A stretch of DNA of 64,000 nucleotides from Draconibacterium mangrovi. GTDB lineage: Bacteria > Bacteroidota > Bacteroidia > Bacteroidales > Prolixibacteraceae. The notes below the pieces were generated by a model. That model ran no database searches. It saw nothing but the letters and a program-made list of their open reading frames with translations, and was not told the DNA's origin. The DNA lies in NCBI RefSeq assembly GCF_010586825.1, contig NZ_JAAAGB010000003.1:124001-188000 (forward strand), in the 5' to 3' direction. Of this stretch, positions 1-7,961 are shown piece after piece. A program made the translations under genes and the position numbers. Each line of letters begins with the position of its first letter. Position 1 is the stretch's first letter.

Positions 1-16
1 TTTAAACCAATAGCAA

Positions 17-1204
17 ATGAAGAACCGTGCTGTTTTTTTGTTGGGCGTTTTAACACTTTTTGTTTTAGCAAGTTGTAATACGCTGTACAATACAAAAACC
101 ATTGATATTGAAATTGTTGAACCTTCAACAATGACTATCGCGCCGAAATTCAAAAATATTGCGATCCAGTACAATAACGTTAATTGCTCGCCAAACGAGT
201 ACTTAAACCAGTACGAAGAATTTGGGACGCAAAAAACAGAAAACGAAAACTCGGATAGTATTGCCTCGCATGTTTATTTCGAAAACTTTATTTCGGAGCT
301 TAACAACCAGGCATTTTTCGATACCGTAATTACCTTAAACGAGCGTAATTATTCAACCATCCGAATTGTTGACACAATTGATTATACACCTTATTTTCGC
401 GAAGATTCGGCCACCCGTGTATCAATGACGGCTGAACAGATTAATGTATTGAATTCGGGCTATTTTCTGCAGGCCAATACATCGTCGGTTCGTCCGAAAA
501 GCGATACGCTGATTATACATCCGCAATTCGGGTTATATAGACCTGATCAACTCGAAAATATTCGGAATAACACCGGTACCGACCTCTTACTTTCGCTCGA
601 TTATTTTGGAGCCAGCGATGGACGCTACTACCATCGTGAGCTTGAAATTGGCAGCGAACAGGCGATCAACTGGACACAATGGAGCTTTTATGACCTTATT
701 GACATGAAATATTTGTTGGCCTATTCGAAACTCGACACGGTGAAGTGGATGGAGTACTCCCCGGGCATTAAGAACGCGGATGACGTTTTACCTCCGCGAA
801 CCGATGCCATATACAATGCAGCCGAAATATCAGCTGAAAATTTTGCGCTAACAATTGTCCCTCATTGGGTGCAGGTACAACGAATGTACTACTCCTCGGG
901 GCATGTGGAACTGCAGCAAGCCGATGAGCTTATTCAGAATGCCCAGTGGTTGGATGTGGCCGAATTGTGGCGCAAACAGCTTTATAACAAGAACAAGAAA
1001 ATTGTTGCAAAATGTATGTATAATCTTGGTTTGGCTTGTGAAATGGGAGGAGATCTTGAGGCAGCTTTGGCCTGGGTGGTAAAATCGTATCATATTTTCG
1101 GCCCCAAGAATGAACTTCATGCAGAAAATTGTATGGAATACATCAGGCTGCTGAGTACCCGGCAAGCCGATATGAAACTTCTGGAGAAACAATTTGGCCG
1201 GTAG
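17..1204 (+). CDS. DUF6340-like lipoprotein with C-terminal helical repeat
   Basis: Predicted lipoprotein of 395 residues. The N-terminus is a signal peptide ending in the lipobox LASC, with the lipidated Cys at residue 20, so it should be anchored in the periplasm or outer membrane. The body resembles the Bacteroidota DUF6340 family, whose function is unknown. The last ~90 residues (LIQNAQWLDVAELWRKQLYN onward) read like a TPR-type helical pair. The ATG at 17 is the only start that keeps the whole signal peptide. Only 16 bases of upstream sequence are visible, so promoter and operon context are unknown. The family call is from sequence recall and is moderately sure; lipoprotein status is strong. 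Confidence 0.75.
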   Translation: MKNRAVFLLGVLTLFVLASCNTLYNTKTIDIEIVEPSTMTIAPKFKNIAIQYNNVNCSPNEYLNQYEEFGTQKTENENSDSIASHVYFENFISELNNQAFFDTVITLNERNYSTIRIVDTIDYTPYFREDSATRVSMTAEQINVLNSGYFLQANTSSVRPKSDTLIIHPQFGLYRPDQLENIRNNTGTDLLLSLDYFGASDGRYYHRELEIGSEQAINWTQWSFYDLIDMKYLLAYSKLDTVKWMEYSPGIKNADDVLPPRTDAIYNAAEISAENFALTIVPHWVQVQRMYYSSGHVELQQADELIQNAQWLDVAELWRKQLYNKNKKIVAKCMYNLGLACEMGGDLEAALAWVVKSYHIFGPKNELHAENCMEYIRLLSTRQADMKLLEKQFGR

Positions 1205-1264
1205 TGCCCGGGTATCGCTTATACACAACCAGCATTTTACTTTTTGCCTGTATAAGCGTTGTAC

Positions 1265-1550
1265 TTTTTAGGAAAAAGTACATTTTCATTAAATATCAAT
1301 TTCAACTTTTTAGAAAAATGTACATTTTGATTAAATATCAGTTTCAACATTTTAGGAAAAGGGGATGTTTCATTAAATATGACAGTCGATATTTTAGGAA
1401 AATGAAACTTTTCATTAAATATAGTAGTTGACATTTTAGGATAATGTAACTTTTCATTAAATATAGTAGTTGACATTTTAGGAATATGTAACTTTTCATT
1501 AAATATTCGTTTGTATATTTTAGCAAAATATACCTTTTCCTAAAATTAAC
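1265..1550. repeat. 42-bp tandem repeat array, about seven imperfect units
   Basis: Units start at 1265, 1307, 1349, 1391, 1433 and 1475, each exactly 42 bp, with a partial unit from 1517. Each unit carries an A-rich block of the form TTTTAGGAAAA and, 10-12 bp later, the block TTCATTAAATAT. The last ~10 bp of the unit vary more. Units 4 and 5 are nearly identical, while the outer units diverge. There are no unique spacers, so it is not a CRISPR array. A period of 42 bp equals four DNA helical turns, placing equivalent bases on the same face of the helix. Function unknown. Confidence 0.9.
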
Positions 1551-1584
1551 ACCGCATTATTAATGCACCATTCCGATTTTCATA

Positions 1585-1604
1585 CAATTGTTGGCCAACA
1601 ATTG
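1585..1604. repeat. Perfect 20-bp palindrome
   Basis: CAATTGTTGGCCAACAATTG is its own reverse complement, with no spacer. It lies 35 bp beyond the end of the 42-bp array and between convergent genes. It could be a protein-binding or recombination site, or the remnant of a mobile hairpin. No T-tract follows on either strand, so a terminator is unlikely. Confidence 0.6.
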
Positions 1605-1673
1605 CATGACCCGTCTTCGTTTTCCCTGAGAATCGAAACTTACGTGGCCTGAGATAATGTAAATGGAAGCTTG

Positions 1674-1706
1674 TTAAAAGAAAAGAGGGAAACCACTGTC
1701 TCCCTC
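1674..1706 (-). terminator. Terminator-like hairpin after the bamD-cvfB operon
   Basis: On the minus strand a GAGGGA/TCCCTC stem (1685-1706) is followed by a T-rich run (complement of 1674-1684). It lies about 100 bp beyond the cvfB stop, the right side and orientation to end the leftward operon. Confidence 0.5.
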
Positions 1707-1807
1707 CATATTTAACCAAAAATCACAACATGAAAATATTGTTGTTTTAAATTTAGAACTTTTAGTTGTAAAGTTCCAAATTCAAACCTATGTTTTAAAA
1801 AAGGAAT

Positions 1808-2644
1808 TTAGCTTTTTAACATTTTAATCCCGTCAGAAACGAAAGTAATCAGTCGCTTTTTATACAATCCGCCAATTGCTTTCTTAAAATTTTTCTTGCT
1901 GATACCAAACATCGCTTTAATTATTTCGGGTGATGATTTATCCGATACGGCCATAAAGCCACCACTGGCCTCCAGTTCCGCCAAAATCTTTTCCGATATG
2001 GAATCAACTTTTTCGTATCCCGGCTCTTCCAGTATTAAATCGATCTTTTCATCGCTTCGTACTTTAGCAATGTAGCCTTTTGTTTGGCTGCCTATTTCCA
2101 GCTTTCGAAACACCTGGTTTTTATAGAGCATTCCGGTATGCTCCAGGTTAACAATGGCTTTATAACCCAAATCTGTTTCTTCCAGAATAATCAGGCTAAC
2201 TTCCTGCCCGTTGGTATATTCCGGCGGCGTATTATCCAGAAACTTATGCAGCTTTGCCGAAGCCACAACACGATTCGTCAACAAATCGAGATAAACGTAT
2301 ACCCAATAGCTGCCTCCTTCCTGCATTTTACTGCGCTGTTCGCTAAACGGAACCAGCAGATCTTTAGCAAGTCCCCAGTCGAGAAAAGCGCCATATTTGG
2401 CGGTGGCTTTAACCGTTAAACGGGCAAACTCGCCCACCGTTGCCAAAGGTTTTTCGGTGGTGGCAACCAAACGGTCTTCCGAGTCGGTATAAACAAAAAC
2501 CTCAGCAGTTCCCCGTTCTTTCATTTCCTCCTCAACATATTTTCGCGGCATTAAAATCTCGCCGTGTTCTCCACCATCGAGGTATACACCGTTGTCTGTT
2601 TCCCGGAGAATTTCCAGGGTATTAAATTTTCCTATTTCTGCCAT
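1808..2644 (-). CDS. cvfB: S1-domain RNA-binding protein, CvfB/YitL family
   Basis: A cytoplasmic 278-residue protein of the CvfB (YitL) family: tandem S1-like OB-fold RNA-binding domains followed by a winged-helix-like C-terminal part. Visible family features are the N-terminal IGKFNTLEI strand, the second S1-like segment starting near FARLTVKATAKYGAFLDWG, and a C-terminal segment (SPEIIKAMFGISKKNFKKAI) typical of the winged helix. The ATG at 2644 is preferred over an in-frame TTG at 2659 because family members start at this point; it leaves 11 bp after the recN stop. In other bacteria the family affects virulence-gene expression; its role here is unknown. It is the last gene of the leftward operon. 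Confidence 0.8.
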   Translation of the reverse strand: MAEIGKFNTLEILRETDNGVYLDGGEHGEILMPRKYVEEEMKERGTAEVFVYTDSEDRLVATTEKPLATVGEFARLTVKATAKYGAFLDWGLAKDLLVPFSEQRSKMQEGGSYWVYVYLDLLTNRVVASAKLHKFLDNTPPEYTNGQEVSLIILEETDLGYKAIVNLEHTGMLYKNQVFRKLEIGSQTKGYIAKVRSDEKIDLILEEPGYEKVDSISEKILAELEASGGFMAVSDKSSPEIIKAMFGISKKNFKKAIGGLYKKRLITFVSDGIKMLKS

Positions 2645-2655
2645 GAGTGAATTTG

Positions 2656-4311
2656 TCAAATGCGCAACAGTTCTTCTGCTGCTTTAATTGTTGTTTCCGT
2701 AAGGTTTTCGCCACCCACCATTTTTGCCAGCTCTTCCACGCGTTCGGTGGCATCCAATGCTTTTATAGAAGTAAAAGTTTTTCCCTTTTCTTCGAATTTA
2801 TACACCCTGAAATGTGTATCGCCTTTAGCAGCAATTTGTGGCAGGTGCGTAATATTTATAATCTGCGTATTGGCCGAGAATGATTTGATTATGGCACCCA
2901 TTTTTAATGCAATCTCGCCTGAAACGCCGGTGTCAATTTCATCAAATACAATTGTTGGCAATGCTTTCGAGTTGCGAAGCAGATTTTTAATGGCCAGCAT
3001 CAATCGTGACATCTCACCACCCGATGCAATCTTAGATATTTCATCAGGTTCCGAATCAGGGTTGGCGCTAAACAGGATTGCAATCTCATCTTTGCCATCC
3101 GGCTGAAAATCTTCTAGGTAATTATGTACCACCTGTAGTTTGGCTTTCGTCATTCCCAGCTGGTTCAAATCGCCAACTACCGAACCTTCGATCTTTTTAA
3201 AAGCCTTTTGCCGCGTATTACTTAAACTTTCAGCCAACTTTTCCAGTTCGGCTTTCTGGTCTTCCAGTTTATTTTTCAGGGTTTCGATTTCATCATCGTA
3301 ACCTACTGCTTTATTTATTTTCTGGTCAAACTCATTGCGCAAAACAATTAATTCGGCTACGGTAGCCACATGATGTTTTTGCTGCAGCGAATACAGTAAA
3401 TTCAACCGGTCGTTCACCTCTTCAATACGAGACGGATTAAATTCCACTCGCTCAGCCAGCATTTCCAGTTCCTGGTGAATATCGCTCAACTCAATTGCGG
3501 CACTTTCCAAACGCTCTGCAAAACTTTCGGCATCTTTCAGGTAGCCCGTAACTTTTTTCAACGTACGATGGCCGTCTTTTACGCCCTGTAACACCGAAAA
3601 TGTTTCGTTATCTAATAAAGCCACCGTTTCAGTAAGTGCTGTTTTAATTTCTTCGGCGTGGTTTAACTGCTCCAGTTCTGCTTCCAGGTCTTCCTGTTCC
3701 GTTTCTTCCAACCTGGCTTCTTCCAGCTGTGTAAACTGAAACTGATAATAATCCAGATCGGCCTGCGCCTGCTCCGCATTTTCCTGCAGTTGCTGAAGCT
3801 CCTTTTTTGTGCTTTTGTATGCTGAGAACTGTGCCTTGTACTTTGTTAAGGCATCACTGGCACCAGCAACCGAATCAACCAGATTCAACTGAAACTTCTG
3901 GTTGCTGAGCTCCAGGTTTTGGTGTTGCGAGTGAATATCGATTAACTGCAATCCCAGTTCTCGCATTACTTTCAGGTTAACCGGAGTATCATTTATAAAA
4001 GCTCTCGATTTCCCTGACGGCGTAATTTCGCGACGTAAAATCGTGGAAGTATCGTAATCCAAATCGTTGGTTTCAAAAAAGCGTTTTAAAGGATAGTTAC
4101 TCACTTCAAACTGCCCTTCAACAATGCACTTTTTATCCTTCTCTTTCAGTACCGAAAGATCGGCACGATTACCCAGAATTAAGCTTAAAGCCCCCAGAAT
4201 AATCGACTTACCGGCACCGGTTTCACCCGTCATGGTGTTTAAATTGGCATGGAAATTAACCTGCAATTTATTGATGAGTGCGTAATTCGAAATGGATAAT
4301 CTGGATAGCAT
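2656..4311 (-). CDS. recN: DNA repair protein RecN
   Basis: SMC-like ATPase that acts in double-strand-break repair on the nucleoid. It has 551 residues, the normal family length. Walker A is GETGAGKS at residues 29-36. A long Gln/Glu/Leu-rich coiled coil fills the middle (about 150-370). The ABC signature SGGEMSR lies near residue 430 and Walker B with the catalytic Glu (VFDEIDTG) near 459. Its start is 94 bp from the porD stop, the largest gap in this operon. A 19-bp inverted repeat in that gap may mark its own promoter or a regulatory site. Linkage to coaBC and porD is common in Bacteroidota. Confidence 0.95.
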   Translation of the reverse strand: MLSRLSISNYALINKLQVNFHANLNTMTGETGAGKSIILGALSLILGNRADLSVLKEKDKKCIVEGQFEVSNYPLKRFFETNDLDYDTSTILRREITPSGKSRAFINDTPVNLKVMRELGLQLIDIHSQHQNLELSNQKFQLNLVDSVAGASDALTKYKAQFSAYKSTKKELQQLQENAEQAQADLDYYQFQFTQLEEARLEETEQEDLEAELEQLNHAEEIKTALTETVALLDNETFSVLQGVKDGHRTLKKVTGYLKDAESFAERLESAAIELSDIHQELEMLAERVEFNPSRIEEVNDRLNLLYSLQQKHHVATVAELIVLRNEFDQKINKAVGYDDEIETLKNKLEDQKAELEKLAESLSNTRQKAFKKIEGSVVGDLNQLGMTKAKLQVVHNYLEDFQPDGKDEIAILFSANPDSEPDEISKIASGGEMSRLMLAIKNLLRNSKALPTIVFDEIDTGVSGEIALKMGAIIKSFSANTQIINITHLPQIAAKGDTHFRVYKFEEKGKTFTSIKALDATERVEELAKMVGGENLTETTIKAAEELLRI

Positions 4312-4340
4312 AATGACAATAGATCTTCATTAATAATTTC

Positions 4341-4359
4341 TTTGGCTAAAATAGCCAAA
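4341..4359. repeat. Inverted repeat between porD and recN
   Basis: TTTGGCTA-AAA-TAGCCAAA: perfect 8-bp arms around a 3-bp spacer, 30 bp upstream of the recN start. No T-run follows on either strand, so an operator or mRNA processing hairpin is more likely than a terminator. Confidence 0.4.
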
Positions 4360-4405
4360 ATGAGGACACGTAATTACTTTCTGGAAAAAATGGGGATATC
4401 TTTTG

Positions 4406-5317
4406 CTAAAAGCCTTCGTTTTCGGCAATCTTCTCGTACTTGTTGCCGTTTGAAGGATCAACCTCATTCAAAATAGCCATAACACGATTTCGTTCATCCG
4501 GGAATGATTTTGAAAAAATGTTGACCAATTCATCGGCTTTAGCATCAAAAAACATCTGAAGAATATATGTAGATGGTCGACGTCGAAATACCTTCTGAAT
4601 ATCGCGTAGAGCATCGGCAATATTTGCACGACCTTCCTCTACCTTTTCCGACATTAAATCGAGGCCATTACGATGATAGTTGTACATGCAGGTGCGGAAC
4701 GATGAGTATGATTTATTTAATACATTCTCGATTAACCAGTAGCGATTCCTTTCACTCTCGAAAGCCTTCCATCCACGTTCGCGTGCATTCTGCGAATTAT
4801 TTACAATAGCCTGTGCTTTCTGAAAATATTCTGTTCCACCTTCTTCCGAAAAAGTATCGTAATCAAAACCCAGAATCACATAGGCATAAAACGCCATAAT
4901 GTTGGTCAGGTTATCGCGGTTCGACGTTTCGTTAAATTCCAGCGGCTGAAACTCAACATACTTACAATGAAAATCATTGTCCTTAATATTAAGCACAGTT
5001 GACGTATAACTGGTATTAAAAATCGGGCGTGTTAGCTGCACCTGGATAGATCCTTTAAACTCGTCGGCAGAAATTTGCTCGTCGAGACGGATTAGAATAT
5101 TGCATCTGATTTTTTCATCGTAACTGTACACATGATCGGTCCATTTGCGGTTGTTCATAAAATCATACAGATCCGACTGCATGGTTCGGAACAGGTTTTG
5201 GTTGGCCCCCTGAATACCTCGTGCCGAAACAGTTACGTTGCAACGAAGTTCCTGAGCTTCAACATTTCCCACGAAAATAAACAGAAATAAAAGTGCTGTT
5301 ACGATTTGCTTTATCAT
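4406..5317 (-). CDS. porD: Type IX secretion system protein PorD (DUF4835)
   Basis: A 303-residue exported protein with a signal peptide (residues 1-21, cleavage before QELRC). It matches the DUF4835/PorD family, a conserved Bacteroidota protein reported as needed for type IX secretion in Porphyromonas. Family features include the early RNILIRL-like strands, a Tyr/Phe-rich core around AFYAYVILGFDYDTFS, and a C-terminal helical segment ending in YEKIAENEGF. It sits 3 bp after the coaBC stop and is clearly cotranscribed. Presence of porD implies a type IX system elsewhere in the genome; none of its other core genes is in this window. Confidence 0.85.
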   Translation of the reverse strand: MIKQIVTALLFLFIFVGNVEAQELRCNVTVSARGIQGANQNLFRTMQSDLYDFMNNRKWTDHVYSYDEKIRCNILIRLDEQISADEFKGSIQVQLTRPIFNTSYTSTVLNIKDNDFHCKYVEFQPLEFNETSNRDNLTNIMAFYAYVILGFDYDTFSEEGGTEYFQKAQAIVNNSQNARERGWKAFESERNRYWLIENVLNKSYSSFRTCMYNYHRNGLDLMSEKVEEGRANIADALRDIQKVFRRRPSTYILQMFFDAKADELVNIFSKSFPDERNRVMAILNEVDPSNGNKYEKIAENEGF

Positions 5318-5320
5318 ATG

Positions 5321-6523
5321 CTAATTATTCAGTTCTATAATTTTTGCTACGATATCTTTTGCTACCTCAGCTTTATCTTTTAACTCAAAATCGGTTTGTT
5401 TATTGCCTTTTTCGATGATCGTTATTTTATTGGTATCAACACCAAATCCGGCTCCCTTGTCTTTTAATGAATTCAGCACAATAAAGTCGAGGTTCTTTTT
5501 CAACAATTTACCCTCAGCATTAGCCAGTTCGTTGTTGGTTTCCAGGGCAAATCCCACTAAAAGCTGCTTGTCGGTTTTCAATTTTCCTAATTCAGCAGCA
5601 ATATCTTTTGTTGGTTGCAACTCAATATGCCAGTTTTCTTTGCCGCGTTTTGTTTTTTCATCCTCCTTTTTTGCGGGAGTAAAATCGGCCACGGCGGCGC
5701 ACATTATTGCCCCATCAACACTTTTAAAATGCTCAACCGATGCCAAGTACATTTCTTCCGCCGATTCAACCGGAACTACGGTTACACCGGCCTTTTGGGT
5801 AGAAACAGAAACAGGACCGGATACCAAAGTTACTTCGGCACCCTGTTCGGCCAGTTCTTCGGCAATGGCATAACCCATTTTACCTGAAGAGTAGTTACCA
5901 ATAAAACGAACGGGATCGATTTTTTCGAAAGTAGGACCGGCAGTTACCAGGTAGGATTTATTCAGAAGTTTTTTTTTTACTCCAAGCTGTTGAATAACTG
6001 CTTCGAGTATTTTTTCAGGTTCTTCCATACGGCCCTTGCCGGTTAAACCGCTGGCTAATTCTCCTTCGCCGGGTTCAACAATACTATTTCCATACTCTTT
6101 CAGAATGGAAATATTTCGTTGTGTTGAAGGATGTGCAAACATATCGAGGTCCATTGCTGGTGCTACCATAACCGGGCATTTAGCCGAAAGATATGTTGTT
6201 ATCAACATATTATCGGCAATACCGTTGGCCATTTTTCCCATGGTAGATGCGGTTGCCGGGGCAATAACCATTACATCGGCCCACAATCCGAGGTCAACAT
6301 GGCTATTCCACGTACCATCGTTTGCACCAAAAAACTCGCTAATAACAGGTTTGTCCGACAATGCTGATAAAGTTACGGGTGTAATAAATTCTTTTCCGGC
6401 AGGTGTTATTACCACCTGCACTTCGGCACCCTCCTTTATAAAAAGCCGAAGAAGCATTGCTGCCTTATAAGCTGCAATACTTCCTGTTATTCCTAGTATG
6501 ATATTTTTTCCTTTGAGCCTCAT
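5321..6523 (-). CDS. coaBC: Phosphopantothenoylcysteine decarboxylase/phosphopantothenate-cysteine ligase
   Basis: Bifunctional coenzyme A biosynthesis enzyme of the cytosol: CoaB ligates cysteine to 4'-phosphopantothenate using CTP, and CoaC decarboxylates the product with FMN. The 400-residue length is standard. The N-terminal flavoprotein half (about 1-180) has GSIAAYKAA, the catalytic His in the NSHVDLGLWAD segment and the PAMDLDM substrate clamp. The C-terminal CoaB half (about 185-400) has the VTAGPT and NYSSGKMGYA motifs and AAVADFTP. The ATG at 6523 follows rpoZ by 17 bp. Confidence 0.95.
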   Translation of the reverse strand: MRLKGKNIILGITGSIAAYKAAMLLRLFIKEGAEVQVVITPAGKEFITPVTLSALSDKPVISEFFGANDGTWNSHVDLGLWADVMVIAPATASTMGKMANGIADNMLITTYLSAKCPVMVAPAMDLDMFAHPSTQRNISILKEYGNSIVEPGEGELASGLTGKGRMEEPEKILEAVIQQLGVKKKLLNKSYLVTAGPTFEKIDPVRFIGNYSSGKMGYAIAEELAEQGAEVTLVSGPVSVSTQKAGVTVVPVESAEEMYLASVEHFKSVDGAIMCAAVADFTPAKKEDEKTKRGKENWHIELQPTKDIAAELGKLKTDKQLLVGFALETNNELANAEGKLLKKNLDFIVLNSLKDKGAGFGVDTNKITIIEKGNKQTDFELKDKAEVAKDIVAKIIELNN

Positions 6524-6540
6524 GTAAGGGCATCAAAAAA

Positions 6541-6876
6541 TTAGATACGTTTTTTGTTCTCGCGCGTTGGATTACGGTGATAAATTTCACCTTCTTTTAA
6601 TTCTTCAAACGCAATAAGAGTTGGCTTTGGCAAACGCTCGTAAAATTTAGAAATCTCGATTTGTTCTCTGTTTTCAAAGATTTCCTCCAGATTGTCGGTA
6701 TACGAAGCAAATTCCTGTAATTTCTGGTTAAGCTCTTCTTTTAATTCCGACGAAATCTGATTTGCTCTTTTAGCAAGAATCATTACGGTTTCGTAAATAT
6801 TTCCGGTTTCCAGAGTTAAAACTTCAAGGTCGCGGGAAATAGTTGACGGAGCGGCTTTTGTTTTCTTGTAATCCAT
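6541..6876 (-). CDS. rpoZ: RNA polymerase omega subunit, Bacteroidota type
   Basis: A 111-residue protein that matches the Bacteroidota Rpb6/omega family by sequence and by its fixed position between bamD and coaBC. The core GNIYETVMILAKRANQIS is the conserved omega helix that clamps the beta-prime C-terminus. The C-terminal part is charged and helical and ends in lysines and arginine. It is 3 bp from the bamD stop, indicating translational coupling. The protein is longer than proteobacterial omega by an acidic C-terminal helix, as usual in this phylum. Confidence 0.8.
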   Translation of the reverse strand: MDYKKTKAAPSTISRDLEVLTLETGNIYETVMILAKRANQISSELKEELNQKLQEFASYTDNLEEIFENREQIEISKFYERLPKPTLIAFEELKEGEIYHRNPTRENKKRI

Positions 6877-6879
6877 ATT

Positions 6880-7707
6880 CTAATTAATGTTTAAATCTTT
6901 TTCTTCTTTATAATTCAATATCTCAGAGGCTTTTTCGTAAAATTTCTCTACCTCTTTTTTGTGCTCACTGTCGGGATATTCATCGATAAATGAAAAATAT
7001 TCGTCGAGCGCATTTGTATATCGTTCGTTTTGTTTGTCAGCAATACTTTTTTCAGCCAGCAAATACTTTGATTTTAACAACATAAATTTCAAATCTTCCC
7101 GGTATTTACTTTCAGGATATTTATCAAGACTATTACCCAAGGCAATTACTGCGGCTTTGTATTGTTCAAAATCGTAGTACAATTTAGCACTTAAATACGA
7201 TTTATATACCAATTTATCTACCAATTCGTCGATTAAGCGGTTAGCTTCTTCAACACGGTCGCTAAACGGATACAAGTTAATGTATAGTTGTAAGGCATCA
7301 ATAGCCTCTTGAGTTACCTGCTGATCGAGCCTTGCTTTCGGTGACAATAAATAAGAGCAGTAGCCAATCATAAATTGCGCCTCTTCAATATATTCGCTTG
7401 TTGGAAACTCTTTTACCAACGACTTAAAATAATGACCCGCCATTAAATAGTCTTTCTGACCGATCATACTTTTAGCATAGTAATAATAAATTTTGTCGGC
7501 TCGCGAGGTGCCGCGGTAAATGTTCACCAATTCTCTAAACAGCGTTGCTGAACGAACATATTCGCCGTCTTCGTAATACTCAACAGCTTTTTTGTATTTA
7601 AACTCGTAATCGGTACTTTTTACAATCTTGTTATAGTCTCCGCACGAAGCTGTGATCAATAAAATTGCTAGTAGTCCGATCCCCAAAAATCTCATTTTCA
7701 TAAACAT
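6880..7707 (-). CDS. bamD: Outer membrane assembly lipoprotein BamD
   Basis: BamD lipoprotein of the BAM complex, acting at the inner face of the outer membrane in beta-barrel assembly. It has a signal peptide with lipobox ITASC (Cys22 from the first Met) followed by about five TPR-type helical repeats, e.g. KAVEYYEDGEYVRSATLF and GHYFKSLVKEFPTSEYIEEA. Three in-frame ATGs lie at 7707, 7701 and 7695; all keep the signal peptide. A TATTTTTG element (complement of 7712-7719) sits so close that it would give a nearly leaderless mRNA if used. First gene of the leftward operon bamD-rpoZ-coaBC-porD-recN-cvfB. Confidence 0.9.
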   Translation of the reverse strand: MFMKMRFLGIGLLAILLITASCGDYNKIVKSTDYEFKYKKAVEYYEDGEYVRSATLFRELVNIYRGTSRADKIYYYYAKSMIGQKDYLMAGHYFKSLVKEFPTSEYIEEAQFMIGYCSYLLSPKARLDQQVTQEAIDALQLYINLYPFSDRVEEANRLIDELVDKLVYKSYLSAKLYYDFEQYKAAVIALGNSLDKYPESKYREDLKFMLLKSKYLLAEKSIADKQNERYTNALDEYFSFIDEYPDSEHKKEVEKFYEKASEILNYKEEKDLNIN

Positions 7708-7897
7708 GGCGCAAAAATATACTTTTTTTAATTAATTGAAACGAATTAACCCTCAAAATTTAAGGAATTTACAGCTTTTACCAAATATGTTATTTCACTC
7801 ATTAACAAATGCATAGCTATAATACCTCGAATTATGGTCTGTGAAAATAAGGCAAATTCATTACGTTAAGTTGATGTGTTAGTATTATTTAACACAT

Positions 7898-7927
7898 TTG
7901 CTGAGATTTTAAAAAAGATTACATTTG
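7898..7927 (+). promoter_or_regulatory. Bacteroidota-type promoter of the serine palmitoyltransferase gene
   Basis: TTTG ending at 7900, then 19 bp, then TACATTTG at 7920-7927. This is an exact match to the Bacteroidota sigma-factor consensus (TTG about -33, TAnnTTTG about -7). The start codon lies 34 bp downstream of the -7 box. Confidence 0.75.
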
Positions 7928-7961
7928 CATCCTTATAATTTAAACTTAAAAACAAATCATC

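Larger units (their letters stand above)
1205..1807. other. Gene-free convergent intergenic region
   Basis: This 603-bp stretch lies between two genes that converge on it. It holds a seven-unit 42-bp tandem array (1265-1550), a perfect 20-bp palindrome (1585-1604) and a terminator-like hairpin for the leftward operon (1674-1706). Short reading frames that cross the array stay open only because the period is divisible by three. No start signal, RBS or family match supports them as genes. Confidence 0.7.

Noticed and set aside
1237-1526. Repeat-derived reading frames coding 14-residue peptide repeats (IFNEKxHxPKM type)
   Set aside because: They stay open only because the repeat period is a multiple of three; several frames on both strands are open, with no start signal or family.
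1265-1550. CRISPR array
   Set aside because: Units are contiguous, without unique spacers; no cas genes in the window. The same holds for 43518-43783.
2645-2659. TTG start for CvfB
   Set aside because: It would add five residues that homologues lack and overlap the recN stop; ATG 2644 fits better.
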